Positions 8,700 through 16,994 of a stretch of DNA of 64,000 nt are shown here, one piece after another (position 1 is the stretch's first letter; the number at the start of each line of letters is the position of its first letter). The stretch covers positions 5,086-69,085 of the forward strand of contig JAPPKD010000083.1 in assembly GCA_028820215.1 (NCBI GenBank). Reading direction: 5' to 3'. The position numbers and the translations under genes were made by a program. Origin of the DNA: Spirochaetaceae bacterium (GTDB lineage Bacteria > Spirochaetota > Spirochaetia > SZUA-6 > Bin103). A model generated the notes under the pieces. That model did no database searches. It saw only the letters and a program-made list of their open reading frames with translations, and was not told the origin of the DNA.

Positions 8700-10109
8700 A
8701 TGGCGCCCCACGACATCGACCTGACCGGTTACGGCCTGCCTTTCTGGCTGGACATCGAGCGGCCCCGTTATCCGGCGCTGGCCGGCGACGTGCGCGCCGA
8801 CGTGGCAATCGTGGGCGCCGGGATAGCCGGGTTGAAGGTAGCCGACGCCGCCGCGGAACACGGTCTGGACTGCGTCGTGCTTGAGGCGAAGCAGGTCGGC
8901 GAAGGCGCGTCCTCGCGCAACCAGGGCTGCATCGTCACCGGGCTGCCGCTCTCCTACGGTGAGATGGCGGCGCGGGGCTCCCGCGACGTGGCGCGTTCCC
9001 TGGTCCAGCTCAGCCACCACAACCAGGAATTGCTGGAAGAGCAGATGGCCCGCCACGGCATCTCCTGCGACTACGAGGTGTCGGGCGAGTGCGTGCTGGT
9101 GCGCGGCGACCACGCCGACCTGGACGCCGCGCTTGCGCCCCTGCAGCGCGATGCGTCCCTGATGGCGGAGGACGGCTTTGCCGCCGAGTACCTCGATGCG
9201 GCCGCGGCGCGCTCGGTCACCGGCAGCCCGCTGTTCGCCGGCGGCATCCGTTTCCACCGCGACGCGCAGTTCCACTCCGGCAGGTTCGTCGTGGGGCTGG
9301 GCGCCGCCGTGGGGCGCTCCCCGCGGGTGCGCATCTTCGAAGAGTCGCCGGTCGTTGCCTTGGAGTCCTCCGGCGCCGGCGCCGCTCACCTGATACGCAC
9401 CCGGCACGGGAGCGTGAGCGCCGACCACCTGTGCGTGGCCACCAACGCGCTCGTTCCCCAGCTCCTGCCGGCCCTCACCGGCACGCTGCGCGCCGAGCGC
9501 GGGCAGGTCCTGGTGACCGCACCCCTGACCGAGCGTCCCTGCCGCGGCTGCTTCGCCGCCGGCACCGCATGGTGGCGCGAGGTCAACGAGGCCGACGGCC
9601 GCTTCCGGCTGCTGTTCGGCGGCGCCCGCAACCGCGACGAACCGGACAGCCTGTTCCCGCAGTACGCGGCCGACGGGCGCCGCAACACCCGCATCGGCAG
9701 CGCCGGTTTCCGGCCGACCCTGGCCCACCAGCGGCGCCTGCAGGCGCTGCTGGCCGAGCTGTTCCCTCACCTGGCCGATGCGCCGATCACCCACCGCTGG
9801 GGCGGGCTGCAGGCGTTCACGTTCGACGGGTTGCCGGCGATCGGCGTGTTCGACGCCGATCGGTGCATCCACGGCCTGGCCGGCTTCTCCGGACTCGGCA
9901 ACTCCTACTCCAACGTGGGCGCGGCGCACCTGGCAGCGCGGATCGCCGGCGCCGGCGACGGGCTCCCACCGCGGCTGGCGGAGACGCTGAAGCTGCTGCT
10001 GGCACCAGGGCGCAGCGGCGCCCGCTGGCCCGGCACCGAGCCGACGCGGGCGCGCACGGCCCCCTACGGACTGGTGCGCCGCGCCGCCGAGACAGGTCCA
10101 GGGAGTTGA
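8700..10109 (+). CDS. FAD-dependent oxidoreductase, DAO (amino-acid/amine oxidase) family
   Basis: A 469-aa flavoprotein of the glycine-oxidase/gamma-glutamylputrescine-oxidase type. It oxidises an amine or amino acid to an imine with FAD. The Rossmann motif IVGAGIAG is at residues 37-44, a Glu that binds FAD ribose follows in VVLEAK, and the C-terminal FAD segment has RWGGLQAFTFDGLPAIG and GLAGFSGLGNS. ATG 8700 is chosen because homology begins near residue 10; an in-frame upstream codon at 8580 would read through the permease remnant. It is followed at 5 bp by the DapA-like gene, with a GGGAG site spanning the junction, so the two are probably co-transcribed. The pairing suggests amine/keto-acid catabolism; substrate unknown. 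Confidence 0.85.
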   Translation: MAPHDIDLTGYGLPFWLDIERPRYPALAGDVRADVAIVGAGIAGLKVADAAAEHGLDCVVLEAKQVGEGASSRNQGCIVTGLPLSYGEMAARGSRDVARSLVQLSHHNQELLEEQMARHGISCDYEVSGECVLVRGDHADLDAALAPLQRDASLMAEDGFAAEYLDAAAARSVTGSPLFAGGIRFHRDAQFHSGRFVVGLGAAVGRSPRVRIFEESPVVALESSGAGAAHLIRTRHGSVSADHLCVATNALVPQLLPALTGTLRAERGQVLVTAPLTERPCRGCFAAGTAWWREVNEADGRFRLLFGGARNRDEPDSLFPQYAADGRRNTRIGSAGFRPTLAHQRRLQALLAELFPHLADAPITHRWGGLQAFTFDGLPAIGVFDADRCIHGLAGFSGLGNSYSNVGAAHLAARIAGAGDGLPPRLAETLKLLLAPGRSGARWPGTEPTRARTAPYGLVRRAAETGPGS

Positions 10110-10114
10110 ACGAC

Positions 10115-11035
10115 ATGGCACCCAGCACACCGGCGCAGACGCAACGCAGCGTCGACAGCGGACAGGCGGTCAAGGGCGTGGTCACGCTCCTGTTCACGCC
10201 GTTCACGGCCGACGGGAAGCGGTTCGACGCCGCGAGCATGCGCCGGCAGCTCGACTTCGCCCTGGAGTCCGGAGTGTCCGCGGTGGTCGCCTGCGGCAAG
10301 GCCGGGGAGTTCGAGGGACAGAGCCTGGAGGAGATCGAGGAGGTGTTGACCATGGTCCTGGCGCACGTCCGCGGCCGCATCCCGGTGGGCATGGGCATCA
10401 TCAGCGTGGAGGAGGACCGCGGCGTGCCCGCCGCCGAGCTGGCCGCCCGCTGCGGCGCCGACTTCGCCATGACCAAGAAGTTCGGCAAGCGCGACCTGCA
10501 CGGCTTCTTCAGCCAGGTCGCCGAGCGGATCCCGGTGATGCTCTACGACCAGACCAACGAAGGAAACCTCGACGTGGCGGGTGAGGTTCTCCCGCTGGTG
10601 GAGTCCATCGAGCGGATCATGACCGTCAAGGTGAGCGGCAACGTGTACGCCTTCGACCAGCTCAAGCGGGCCGCGCCGGAGGCCGCCTACATCTGCGGCT
10701 GGGACACCTTCTCCCTGCCGGCCTACATCTCCGGGAGCGACGGCGTCGTGGCCGGCAGCGCCGCGTTCATGCCGGAGCGCGAGGTGGATCTGCACCGCCT
10801 GGCGCAGGAGCAGGCGTGGGGCGAGGCGCGGCGGCTGTTCTACCACCGCATGCTGCCGATGATCGCCTACTGCACCCCGGATCCCTATGCCTTCTCGGTG
10901 TGCAAGCACATCCTGCATTGGAAGGGGTTGTTCGACTCGCCCGTGGTGCGTCCGCCCTACCTCAACGCACCGCCGTGGCTGCAGCGGGAGCTCCGCGAGC
11001 TGGCGGTTCAGCTCGGCCTGATCGACGGCTCCTGA
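10115..11035 (+). CDS. Dihydrodipicolinate synthase/N-acetylneuraminate lyase family aldolase
   Basis: A 306-aa TIM-barrel class I aldolase. The Schiff-base Lys is in TVKVSG (Lys172) and the catalytic Tyr is at 144 in LYDQTN. The carboxylate-binding GTTGE motif appears as GKAGE near residue 61, which departs from true DapA and suggests a 2-keto-3-deoxy sugar acid or a related aldehyde/pyruvate substrate rather than lysine synthesis. TPF near residue 28 is typical. It lies directly behind the FAD oxidoreductase with its own GGGAG ribosome site at 10101. The gene to the right is convergent. Family secure, substrate inferred. Confidence 0.88.
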   Translation: MAPSTPAQTQRSVDSGQAVKGVVTLLFTPFTADGKRFDAASMRRQLDFALESGVSAVVACGKAGEFEGQSLEEIEEVLTMVLAHVRGRIPVGMGIISVEEDRGVPAAELAARCGADFAMTKKFGKRDLHGFFSQVAERIPVMLYDQTNEGNLDVAGEVLPLVESIERIMTVKVSGNVYAFDQLKRAAPEAAYICGWDTFSLPAYISGSDGVVAGSAAFMPEREVDLHRLAQEQAWGEARRLFYHRMLPMIAYCTPDPYAFSVCKHILHWKGLFDSPVVRPPYLNAPPWLQRELRELAVQLGLIDGS

Positions 11036-11047
11036 GCGGCCGGCGCC

Positions 11048-11839
11048 TTACGCGCTCCCCCCGGAATCGCTGCCGGGCTCCTGACGACGCAGCAAAGCCT
11101 CCAGTCGAGCCACCCGTGCTTCGGCCTCTTCGCGGGCGGCAGCTTCCTGCGCAAGTCGCGTCTCCGCCGCCGCCCGCTCCTGTTCGGCTCGTCGCCGTGC
11201 CTGCCGCTCCTGATGCCACTCCTGTTCGGCTCGTTGCCGTGTCGCGTCAGTCTCCGCGAGATCCTGCAGGTCCTGCCCCGTTGCCGGATCGTGGAACCTC
11301 AGCCCGCGCTCCATCAGCCTCAACTCCAGCCCCAGCACCCGGCTGGCCAGCGTCAGCGTGCCATCCCGCAACGCTCTGCTCGGCAGCCTCCGATACTCCT
11401 CCCCGATCAACTCCAACCCCTGCAGCGGCGGCCGCAGGTAGTCCTGCGTCGGGTCGTATTGCCAGTACTCCTGCACCCGCAGCGAACGGTACAACTCCCG
11501 CTTGCGCCCCTGGTCCTCCCGGTACGTCCTCCGCGACGTGATCTCCAGCACGAAGTCCGGCCCCTTCGGTTCGTTCCACAGCAGGTAGCTCGAACGGTCC
11601 CGATTCGGCGCCCCCACCACCACGAACACGTCCGGCGCCACCCGCGCACCCACGTTTCCCTCTTCGTAGTAGATCAACAGGTTGCCCGATACGTACACGT
11701 CGTCACGGTCGCGAAAATGGTGCCGCAACCGGTCCACCGCGTAGGTCAGCGGCGTGCGCTGGTGATCGCTTTCCGCCATCGGCCGGCCGTCGGAACTCGG
11801 ATAGTCGACGTGGGCCGGTGCCAGCAGAGAGGTGGCCAT
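11048..11839 (-). CDS. Uma2 family endonuclease (DUF820)
   Basis: A 263-aa protein with a PD-(D/E)XK-type restriction-endonuclease fold, typical of the Uma2/DUF820 family abundant in cyanobacteria and some other phyla. Visible active-site candidates are APDVFVV (Asp) and FVLEITS (Glu) near residues 70 and 100, followed by KRELYRSLRVQEYWQYDP. The last ~80 residues are a highly charged Arg/Glu/Ala-rich coiled coil, common at the C-terminus of these proteins. The cellular role of the family is poorly known; mobile-element or DNA-repair functions have been suggested. It is flanked by convergent and unrelated catabolic genes and looks like a solitary insertion. Confidence 0.85.
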   Translation of the reverse strand: MATSLLAPAHVDYPSSDGRPMAESDHQRTPLTYAVDRLRHHFRDRDDVYVSGNLLIYYEEGNVGARVAPDVFVVVGAPNRDRSSYLLWNEPKGPDFVLEITSRRTYREDQGRKRELYRSLRVQEYWQYDPTQDYLRPPLQGLELIGEEYRRLPSRALRDGTLTLASRVLGLELRLMERGLRFHDPATGQDLQDLAETDATRQRAEQEWHQERQARRRAEQERAAAETRLAQEAAAREEAEARVARLEALLRRQEPGSDSGGSA

Positions 11840-12030
11840 TCGCTTTCCCCCGTACCGCTACAGATTACCACGGCACCCACTCGTGTCGTGCGGCCGCCGC
11901 AGGTCGTGGGCCCCATCGACCAGTAAGCGCACACGCGGGCGCTGGCGCTTTCGCTCCGCGAGAGGTTCCTCACCACTCGGAGCGGCCGTCGAGCTCGCTC
12001 TGAGTCAGATGAGCATCGCTGCGCCTCCGG

Positions 12031-13149
12031 TCAGCCCGGCTTGCGCGCCTCGGGCCGGTCCCACAGGCGGCGCTTGGGGGCGAGCACGGCCAGCGCGTAG
12101 GCGACGATGATGCCGCCGGCCGCGAGCAGCGCCGCCGGCATGCCGGCGACCTGCGCCACCGCGCCGGCCAGGGTCGAGCCGACCGGGTTGAGCCCGAAGG
12201 TCTGCGCCAGCAGCCCCGTCGACTGGTCGCGCCGCGACGACGGCACCGTCACCTGCACCAGCGTGAAGAGCATCACGTCGTAGACCATCATCGCCACGCC
12301 CAGCACCACCGCGATCCCCACCGAAACCAGGAACCAGCGCGACAACGCGTAGCCGATCAGGGCCACGCCGCACAGCAGGCACGCCAGCATGGCGACCGAC
12401 CCCTTGCTGCGCAGCTCGCCCGCCGCCGTCATCACCATCCCGAACAGGATCGCGCCCAACGAGCCGGCCGCGGTCAGCACCCCCAGGGCGCCGGCCCCCA
12501 CGCCCAGCACGTCGCGCGCCAGCACCGGCATCATCGAGCTGACGGAGAACACGCAGAGCTCCATCAGCATGCTCATCGCGAACACCGCGCGCACGCGCGG
12601 CACCCGCAGCGTGTAGCGGAGCTGGCGCACCAGGTCCAGGAACACCGGCCGCGAGCCCGTGACCGGCGCGGGCCGGCCCAGCTCCGGCGAGAGCCGCGCC
12701 AGCACCGCCGCGGCGCCGGCCCGGATCATCGCCAGCAGTACGAACGCCGCCGCGAACCCGAGGGCGGAGATGGTCACGCCGACGAGAGCGGAGCCGGCCA
12801 TGCGGCCGATGTTGAACGTGAGCTGCTTGGCGCCCATCGCCCGCATCAACTGCCCCGGGCCGGCCGCCCGCTGCAGCAGGCCGGTCGACAGCGGGAGGTG
12901 CAGGCAGCGTGCCAGGCCGGTCAGCACCGCGGCGGCCAGCAGGTGCCAGAGGCGCAGCACCTCCAGCGCGCTCAGCGCGGCGATCGCGATGAGCACCAGC
13001 GCCAGCGCTCCTTGCACCGCCGCCAGCGTGCGCCGCCGCTCCACGCGTGCGGCCAGCACGCCGCCCAGGCCGCCGCCCGCCAGCAGCACCAGCCCCTCGA
13101 TGCCGAACACGGCCCCCACCCAGAACGGCGAGTCGGTCACCTCCAGCAC
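12031..13149 (-). CDS. MFS transporter, N-terminus uncertain
   Basis: Membrane carrier of the major facilitator superfamily (enterobactin-exporter/MFS_3-like), moving a small solute by proton exchange. From GTG 13149 there are 372 aa with about ten hydrophobic segments and the loop motif AARVERRRT after the second helix. The same frame continues upstream, without a stop, into residues that look like the missing first helix (LWRLFAHQLLDSGAILPRVI then ATGWL). That extension, to about 13281, contains no ATG, GTG or TTG; only CTG (13281) is available. Either a CTG start or a 5' frameshift is likely. It is the last gene of the leftward operon sulfatase-propeller-ADH-propeller-MFS. Confidence 0.75.
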   Translation of the reverse strand: MLEVTDSPFWVGAVFGIEGLVLLAGGGLGGVLAARVERRRTLAAVQGALALVLIAIAALSALEVLRLWHLLAAAVLTGLARCLHLPLSTGLLQRAAGPGQLMRAMGAKQLTFNIGRMAGSALVGVTISALGFAAAFVLLAMIRAGAAAVLARLSPELGRPAPVTGSRPVFLDLVRQLRYTLRVPRVRAVFAMSMLMELCVFSVSSMMPVLARDVLGVGAGALGVLTAAGSLGAILFGMVMTAAGELRSKGSVAMLACLLCGVALIGYALSRWFLVSVGIAVVLGVAMMVYDVMLFTLVQVTVPSSRRDQSTGLLAQTFGLNPVGSTLAGAVAQVAGMPAALLAAGGIIVAYALAVLAPKRRLWDRPEARKPG

Positions 13150-13322
13150 CAGCCAGCCGGTGGCTATGACGCGCGGCAGTATCGCCCCGGAATCGAGCAG
13201 TTGGTGGGCGAACAGGCGCCACAGGTCCGGGGTCAGGAACGACCCCCAGCCCCCGGGCGCGGCGCGCTCCGTGCGGGTCAGGTGTCCTGGGGACCGCTGG
13301 AAACGGCGTAGATGAGCGCGGC

Positions 13323-14648
13323 CTAGAAGTAGAAACGCAGCCGAAGCGGTTGGCCTTCGAGCTCCGCTCCCGTGGCGTCACCCCACCGCAGCGGCAACGC
13401 CTGCGCGTCCAGCGGCCCCTGCACGATGCAGCGCTCCTTCTCGTAGCCCGGCACCACCCGGTCCGCGCCGTCGACCAGTTCCGCCATCAGGTAGGCGCGA
13501 TTGTCGCCGTTGTCGACGCCCGGCGCCGGCACCGTCGCGTTCAGGCACAGCGAGCCGCCGCCGTGGGTGAAGGTGCGCGTCTCGAACACGCCGTTGGCGA
13601 CGGTCTCCACGAACGTCAGCCGATCCTCGCCGATCCCCCAGATCTCGTCCCCCTGATGGAACAGCAGCATCCCGTCCACCGCCATCGGGTTGTGCGAGAT
13701 CACCACGGAACCTGCGTGCATGCCGCGGAAGGGCCGCTCCCAGCGCAGGCCGTCCCGGCTGACCCACCACTCGGTGTCCAGCATCCCCGGCCCGTGGCCG
13801 TCCGGCCGCATCGGCGCGATGCCCGGCGGCATGAAGCTGCCGACGTAGTTGAGCACCTGCAGGAAGCAGGTCTCCCGGTACAGGAACGGCCGGGCGACGT
13901 AGAACTCCAGGTCAGGCGGGTCCAGCTCGTCGCGCGTGATCTGGTGCTCGCGCGCCAGCAGTGGCCCGCCCAGCCGCTTCATCTCCGCAACGCCTGAGAA
14001 GTCGAACCCCGGCTGCATGCCGTTGGCGAAGTCGTTGGGGTCATCCGGCGTCCAGCGGAGCCCGTCCGGGCTGGTGCGCACCGACACGGTGCGCATGCCG
14101 TCGCGGATCAGCTCGTTGAGCGGCTTGTCCGGTTCGCGGACGACCCCCTTGTTGTAGCAGATGAAGCGGCGCGCGGCCGGGCTCCACATCGCCCCCCAGT
14201 TGTCGCCCTCGCGGTATACGGGGTTGTGCGGGCTGGGCTCCCAGCGCTCGCCGTCGCCGGACACGAACGCGTGCGTGTCGAAGCTGCCGCCGTAGTCGCG
14301 GCTGTTCTTGAGCACCAGGTAGCGCTCCAGCTCCGGGCTGTAGCTGACGGTCGCCGTGTGCGCCCACTCCGAGTTGGGCGGCTTCGGCAACTCCGCGCCT
14401 TCCAGCACCACGCGCACGTCGCGGAACACCGTGCCGTCGTCGGTGTCGGCGCGCAGCACCTGCCACGGGATGCCCTTGGCGCCGCGCACGCCGAACACGT
14501 CGAAGCCGCCTCCCCCATGCGGCCGGCAGAACGACACCCGGAACGGCGGCGGCTCGCAGTCGGCGAGCTTGCGCAGCCGCGACGCGCCGATGGTGGTGTG
14601 CCCCCAGACGTTCTGCAGGTCGTCGGCGTGGCAGAAGCGCAGGGTCAT
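13323..14648 (-). CDS. Glycosidase-like beta-propeller protein (window family member 1)
   Basis: A 441-aa protein without signal peptide. Propeller-type repeats are seen as VSGDGERW, TSPDGLRW and VSRDGLRW, each an S-x-D-G-x-x-W turn. The C-terminal ~90 residues form a separable module (GSLCLNATVP, then YLMAELVDG, VVPGYEKERC and LRLRFYF) shared with four other genes in this window. Related proteins in databases are usually left hypothetical or called GH32/43-like. The start ATG overlaps the preceding ADH stop (ATGA at 14645-14648). Context in a sulfatase/ADH operon favours a glycan-processing role; catalytic residues cannot be assigned by eye. Confidence 0.65.
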   Translation of the reverse strand: MTLRFCHADDLQNVWGHTTIGASRLRKLADCEPPPFRVSFCRPHGGGGFDVFGVRGAKGIPWQVLRADTDDGTVFRDVRVVLEGAELPKPPNSEWAHTATVSYSPELERYLVLKNSRDYGGSFDTHAFVSGDGERWEPSPHNPVYREGDNWGAMWSPAARRFICYNKGVVREPDKPLNELIRDGMRTVSVRTSPDGLRWTPDDPNDFANGMQPGFDFSGVAEMKRLGGPLLAREHQITRDELDPPDLEFYVARPFLYRETCFLQVLNYVGSFMPPGIAPMRPDGHGPGMLDTEWWVSRDGLRWERPFRGMHAGSVVISHNPMAVDGMLLFHQGDEIWGIGEDRLTFVETVANGVFETRTFTHGGGSLCLNATVPAPGVDNGDNRAYLMAELVDGADRVVPGYEKERCIVQGPLDAQALPLRWGDATGAELEGQPLRLRFYF

Positions 14649-15640
14649 GCGCCGCCCTCGTCACCCTCGCGGAAGTCGACCGCCACCTTCAGCGCTCCGT
14701 CGCCGCAGGTGCGTGCCAGCTCGTAGGCGTCGGCCACTCGGGCCAGCGGCAGCCGGTGCGAGATCAGGCCCTCGACGTCGACATCGCCGCGCGCGATCAG
14801 GTTCAACGCCAGTTCGTACGGCGCGGAGCCGGTGCCGTCCCTGATCGAGGAGGACTGCGTGTGCGGCCGCTTGCGGAACCACGTGAGGTACGAGAACTCG
14901 AAGGCCGGCTTCTTGGGCACGCCGAACAGGAGCAACTGGCCGAACGGGCGCACCAGCTCCACGGCCAGGTTGATCGAGGCCGGCTGCCCGGCGGCTTCGA
15001 TGACGATCTGCGGCTCGACCCCGCCGGCCGCCTCCACCACCGCCGCCGGCACGTCGTCGCCGCCGGCGTCGATCACGTGGTCGGCGCCGAAGCGCAGACC
15101 GGCGGCGCGCCTCGCCTCGACCAGGTCCAGGCCGATCACGGTGCCGGCTCCCATGCGGCGCAGCATCCGGTCGAACAGCAGGCCGATGCCGCCCTGCCCG
15201 ACCACGGCCACGGTGGCGCCGGCCACGTCGCGCAGCTTGTTGCAGCCGCAGATCACGGTGCCGAGCGGTTGCGCGATCGCCAGCCGCTCAGCCGGCACCC
15301 CCTCGGGAACCCGCACCAGCGCGTCGAGGCCGATCGGGAAGCGCTCGGCCATGCCCACGTGCGGTGACGGCGTCGCCAGCACGCGCTCGCCCGGCTCGAA
15401 CGGAAAGACCGTCTTGCCGCGATACTCGACCGTCTCCACCACGCCGATGATCTCGTGGCCGCTCTGGCCGGGGTTCAGCGGGTAGGCATCGTCCGGCTGA
15501 CCGTAGACCGCGAGCAGGTCGCTGCCGCAGATCGAGATCAGCTCGGGCCGGACGACGGCGTGGCCGGCCTCCGGATCGGGATCGGGGAAGGTGTCGACCC
15601 GGACCGCGCCGGGTGCGGTGACGTGTGCCGCTTGCATCAT
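14645..15640 (-). CDS. Medium-chain alcohol/polyol dehydrogenase (MDR superfamily)
   Basis: A 331-aa zinc-type dehydrogenase related to sorbitol or threonine dehydrogenases. The catalytic zinc ligands are SICGSD (Cys near 38) and SGHE (His/Glu near 61-62), and the NAD(P) fold is VAVVGQGGIGLL near residue 145. The four-Cys structural-zinc loop of classical ADHs is missing, which is usual in short members of this family. It sits between two paralogous propeller genes, with a 4-bp overlap to the downstream one, so it probably oxidises a sugar alcohol or sugar released by those proteins. GGAG lies just upstream of ATG 15640. Confidence 0.85.
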   Translation of the reverse strand: MMQAAHVTAPGAVRVDTFPDPDPEAGHAVVRPELISICGSDLLAVYGQPDDAYPLNPGQSGHEIIGVVETVEYRGKTVFPFEPGERVLATPSPHVGMAERFPIGLDALVRVPEGVPAERLAIAQPLGTVICGCNKLRDVAGATVAVVGQGGIGLLFDRMLRRMGAGTVIGLDLVEARRAAGLRFGADHVIDAGGDDVPAAVVEAAGGVEPQIVIEAAGQPASINLAVELVRPFGQLLLFGVPKKPAFEFSYLTWFRKRPHTQSSSIRDGTGSAPYELALNLIARGDVDVEGLISHRLPLARVADAYELARTCGDGALKVAVDFREGDEGGA

Positions 15641-15662
15641 GGACTCCTTTACTCGGGTGTGC

Positions 15663-16994
15663 TCATGCGGTGACCGCGAAGATCCGAGCGCCGCGGAAAC
15701 AGACCCGCAGCCGCGCCCGCCGGCCGGCCAGCGGTTCGGAGGTGGCGCCCTGCCAGCGCAGCTCCAGCCGGGTGGCGTCGATCGGCCCCTGCAGCAGGCA
15801 GGCGTTCCGGTCGTATCCGTCGATCACGCGGTCGCTGTCGTCGACCAGCTCTGCCATCAGGTATGACTCGTTGTTGTCGTTGCCGAAGGCGTCGCCCGGG
15901 AGCTGCAGGTTGAGCCGCAGCGGCCGGTCCGGGATCGTGAAGGTGCGCGTCTCGAACAGGCCGTTGGAGCGCGCGCTGACGTTGGTCAGCCGGTCCTCCG
16001 GCACGCCCCACACCTGGTCGCGGGTGTAGAACAGCAGCTTGCCGGCCGCCTGGATGGGGCCGGCCAGGACAGTCGTGCCCACGTCCTGGCCCCGGAAGGG
16101 GCGCTCCCAGGTGAGCCCGTCGTCGCTCACCCACAGCTCGTGGCCCAGGGTGCCGGGCCCGTGGCCGTCGGGACGCATGGGCGGCAGCCCGTTCGGCAGG
16201 AAGCTGCCGCAATAGGTCAGCACGTTGAGGAAGTAGCGCCCCGCGTATGTGAACGGCCAGGAGGCGTAGAACTCCAGGTCCGGCGGATCGTCCGCGTCCG
16301 GCGCCACGTGGAACTCGCGCGGCACCAGCGGCCCGCCGACCTTGCGCATGCCGCGTGCCCAGCGCATGCCGAGCTTGTAGGCGTTGGGCGCCGACGGGCT
16401 CCAGGTGAGCCCGTCGGGGCTCGAGCGGATGCAGACCGTGCGGTGCGCGTCCAGGAACAGCTCGTTGACGCGCTTGTGGTCGCAGCGCAGCCAGCCCTTG
16501 TTGTAGGTGATGTAGCGGCCGGCCGGGCTGCTCCAGATCGCCCCCCAGCGGTCTCCCTCGGTGTAGACCGGGCGCTTCGGCGCTTCCTCCCAGGACTCGC
16601 CGTCGCGGCTTACGAAGCCGTAGGTGGCGAAGCCCTCCGGCACCTCGACGTTCTTCAGGCACAGGAAGCGCTCCTGCTCCGGGCTGTAACTCACGGTGGC
16701 CACGTGCTGCCAGTGGGTGCCGTCGGGCAGCGTGTGGTCGTTCGAGTCCAGGACGACCCGCGCGTCCTCGAAGGTGCTGCCGTCGGCCGTGCTCGCGCGC
16801 CAGAGCTGCCACGGCGTGCGCTTGCCGCAGCGGTAGCCCAGCACGTCCCAGCGGCCGCCGGCGCCCTCGGTCGCCAGCGCCATCTGGAACGGCGGCGCGC
16901 CCAGGTCGGTCATCTGCCGGAGCGGCGTCGCCTCGATGCGCGTGTGGCCCCATACCACCGGCAGGTCACGCCGGTCGATGAACAGCAGCCTCAC
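15663..16994 (-). CDS. Glycosidase-like beta-propeller protein (window family member 2)
   Basis: A 443-aa paralogue of the 13323-14648 product, alignable end to end. Both begin with a residue stretch containing VVWGHT or VWGHTT, share TVSYSPE, SRDGESW/SGDGERW, GDRWGAIWS, MRPDGHGPG and the C-terminal module YLMAELVD, DGYDRNAC, LRV. No signal peptide is seen. The ATG overlaps the stop of the sulfatase gene by 4 bp (16991-16994), so sulfatase and propeller are translationally coupled. That strongly suggests they act on the same sulfated substrate. Enzymatic activity is not demonstrated by sequence. Confidence 0.65.
   Translation of the reverse strand: MRLLFIDRRDLPVVWGHTRIEATPLRQMTDLGAPPFQMALATEGAGGRWDVLGYRCGKRTPWQLWRASTADGSTFEDARVVLDSNDHTLPDGTHWQHVATVSYSPEQERFLCLKNVEVPEGFATYGFVSRDGESWEEAPKRPVYTEGDRWGAIWSSPAGRYITYNKGWLRCDHKRVNELFLDAHRTVCIRSSPDGLTWSPSAPNAYKLGMRWARGMRKVGGPLVPREFHVAPDADDPPDLEFYASWPFTYAGRYFLNVLTYCGSFLPNGLPPMRPDGHGPGTLGHELWVSDDGLTWERPFRGQDVGTTVLAGPIQAAGKLLFYTRDQVWGVPEDRLTNVSARSNGLFETRTFTIPDRPLRLNLQLPGDAFGNDNNESYLMAELVDDSDRVIDGYDRNACLLQGPIDATRLELRWQGATSEPLAGRRARLRVCFRGARIFAVTA

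Noticed and set aside
12005..13381. A longer leftward frame over the MFS gene
   Set aside because: It is rich in Arg/Gly/Pro without hydrophobic helices, whereas the neighbouring frame encodes a clear transporter.
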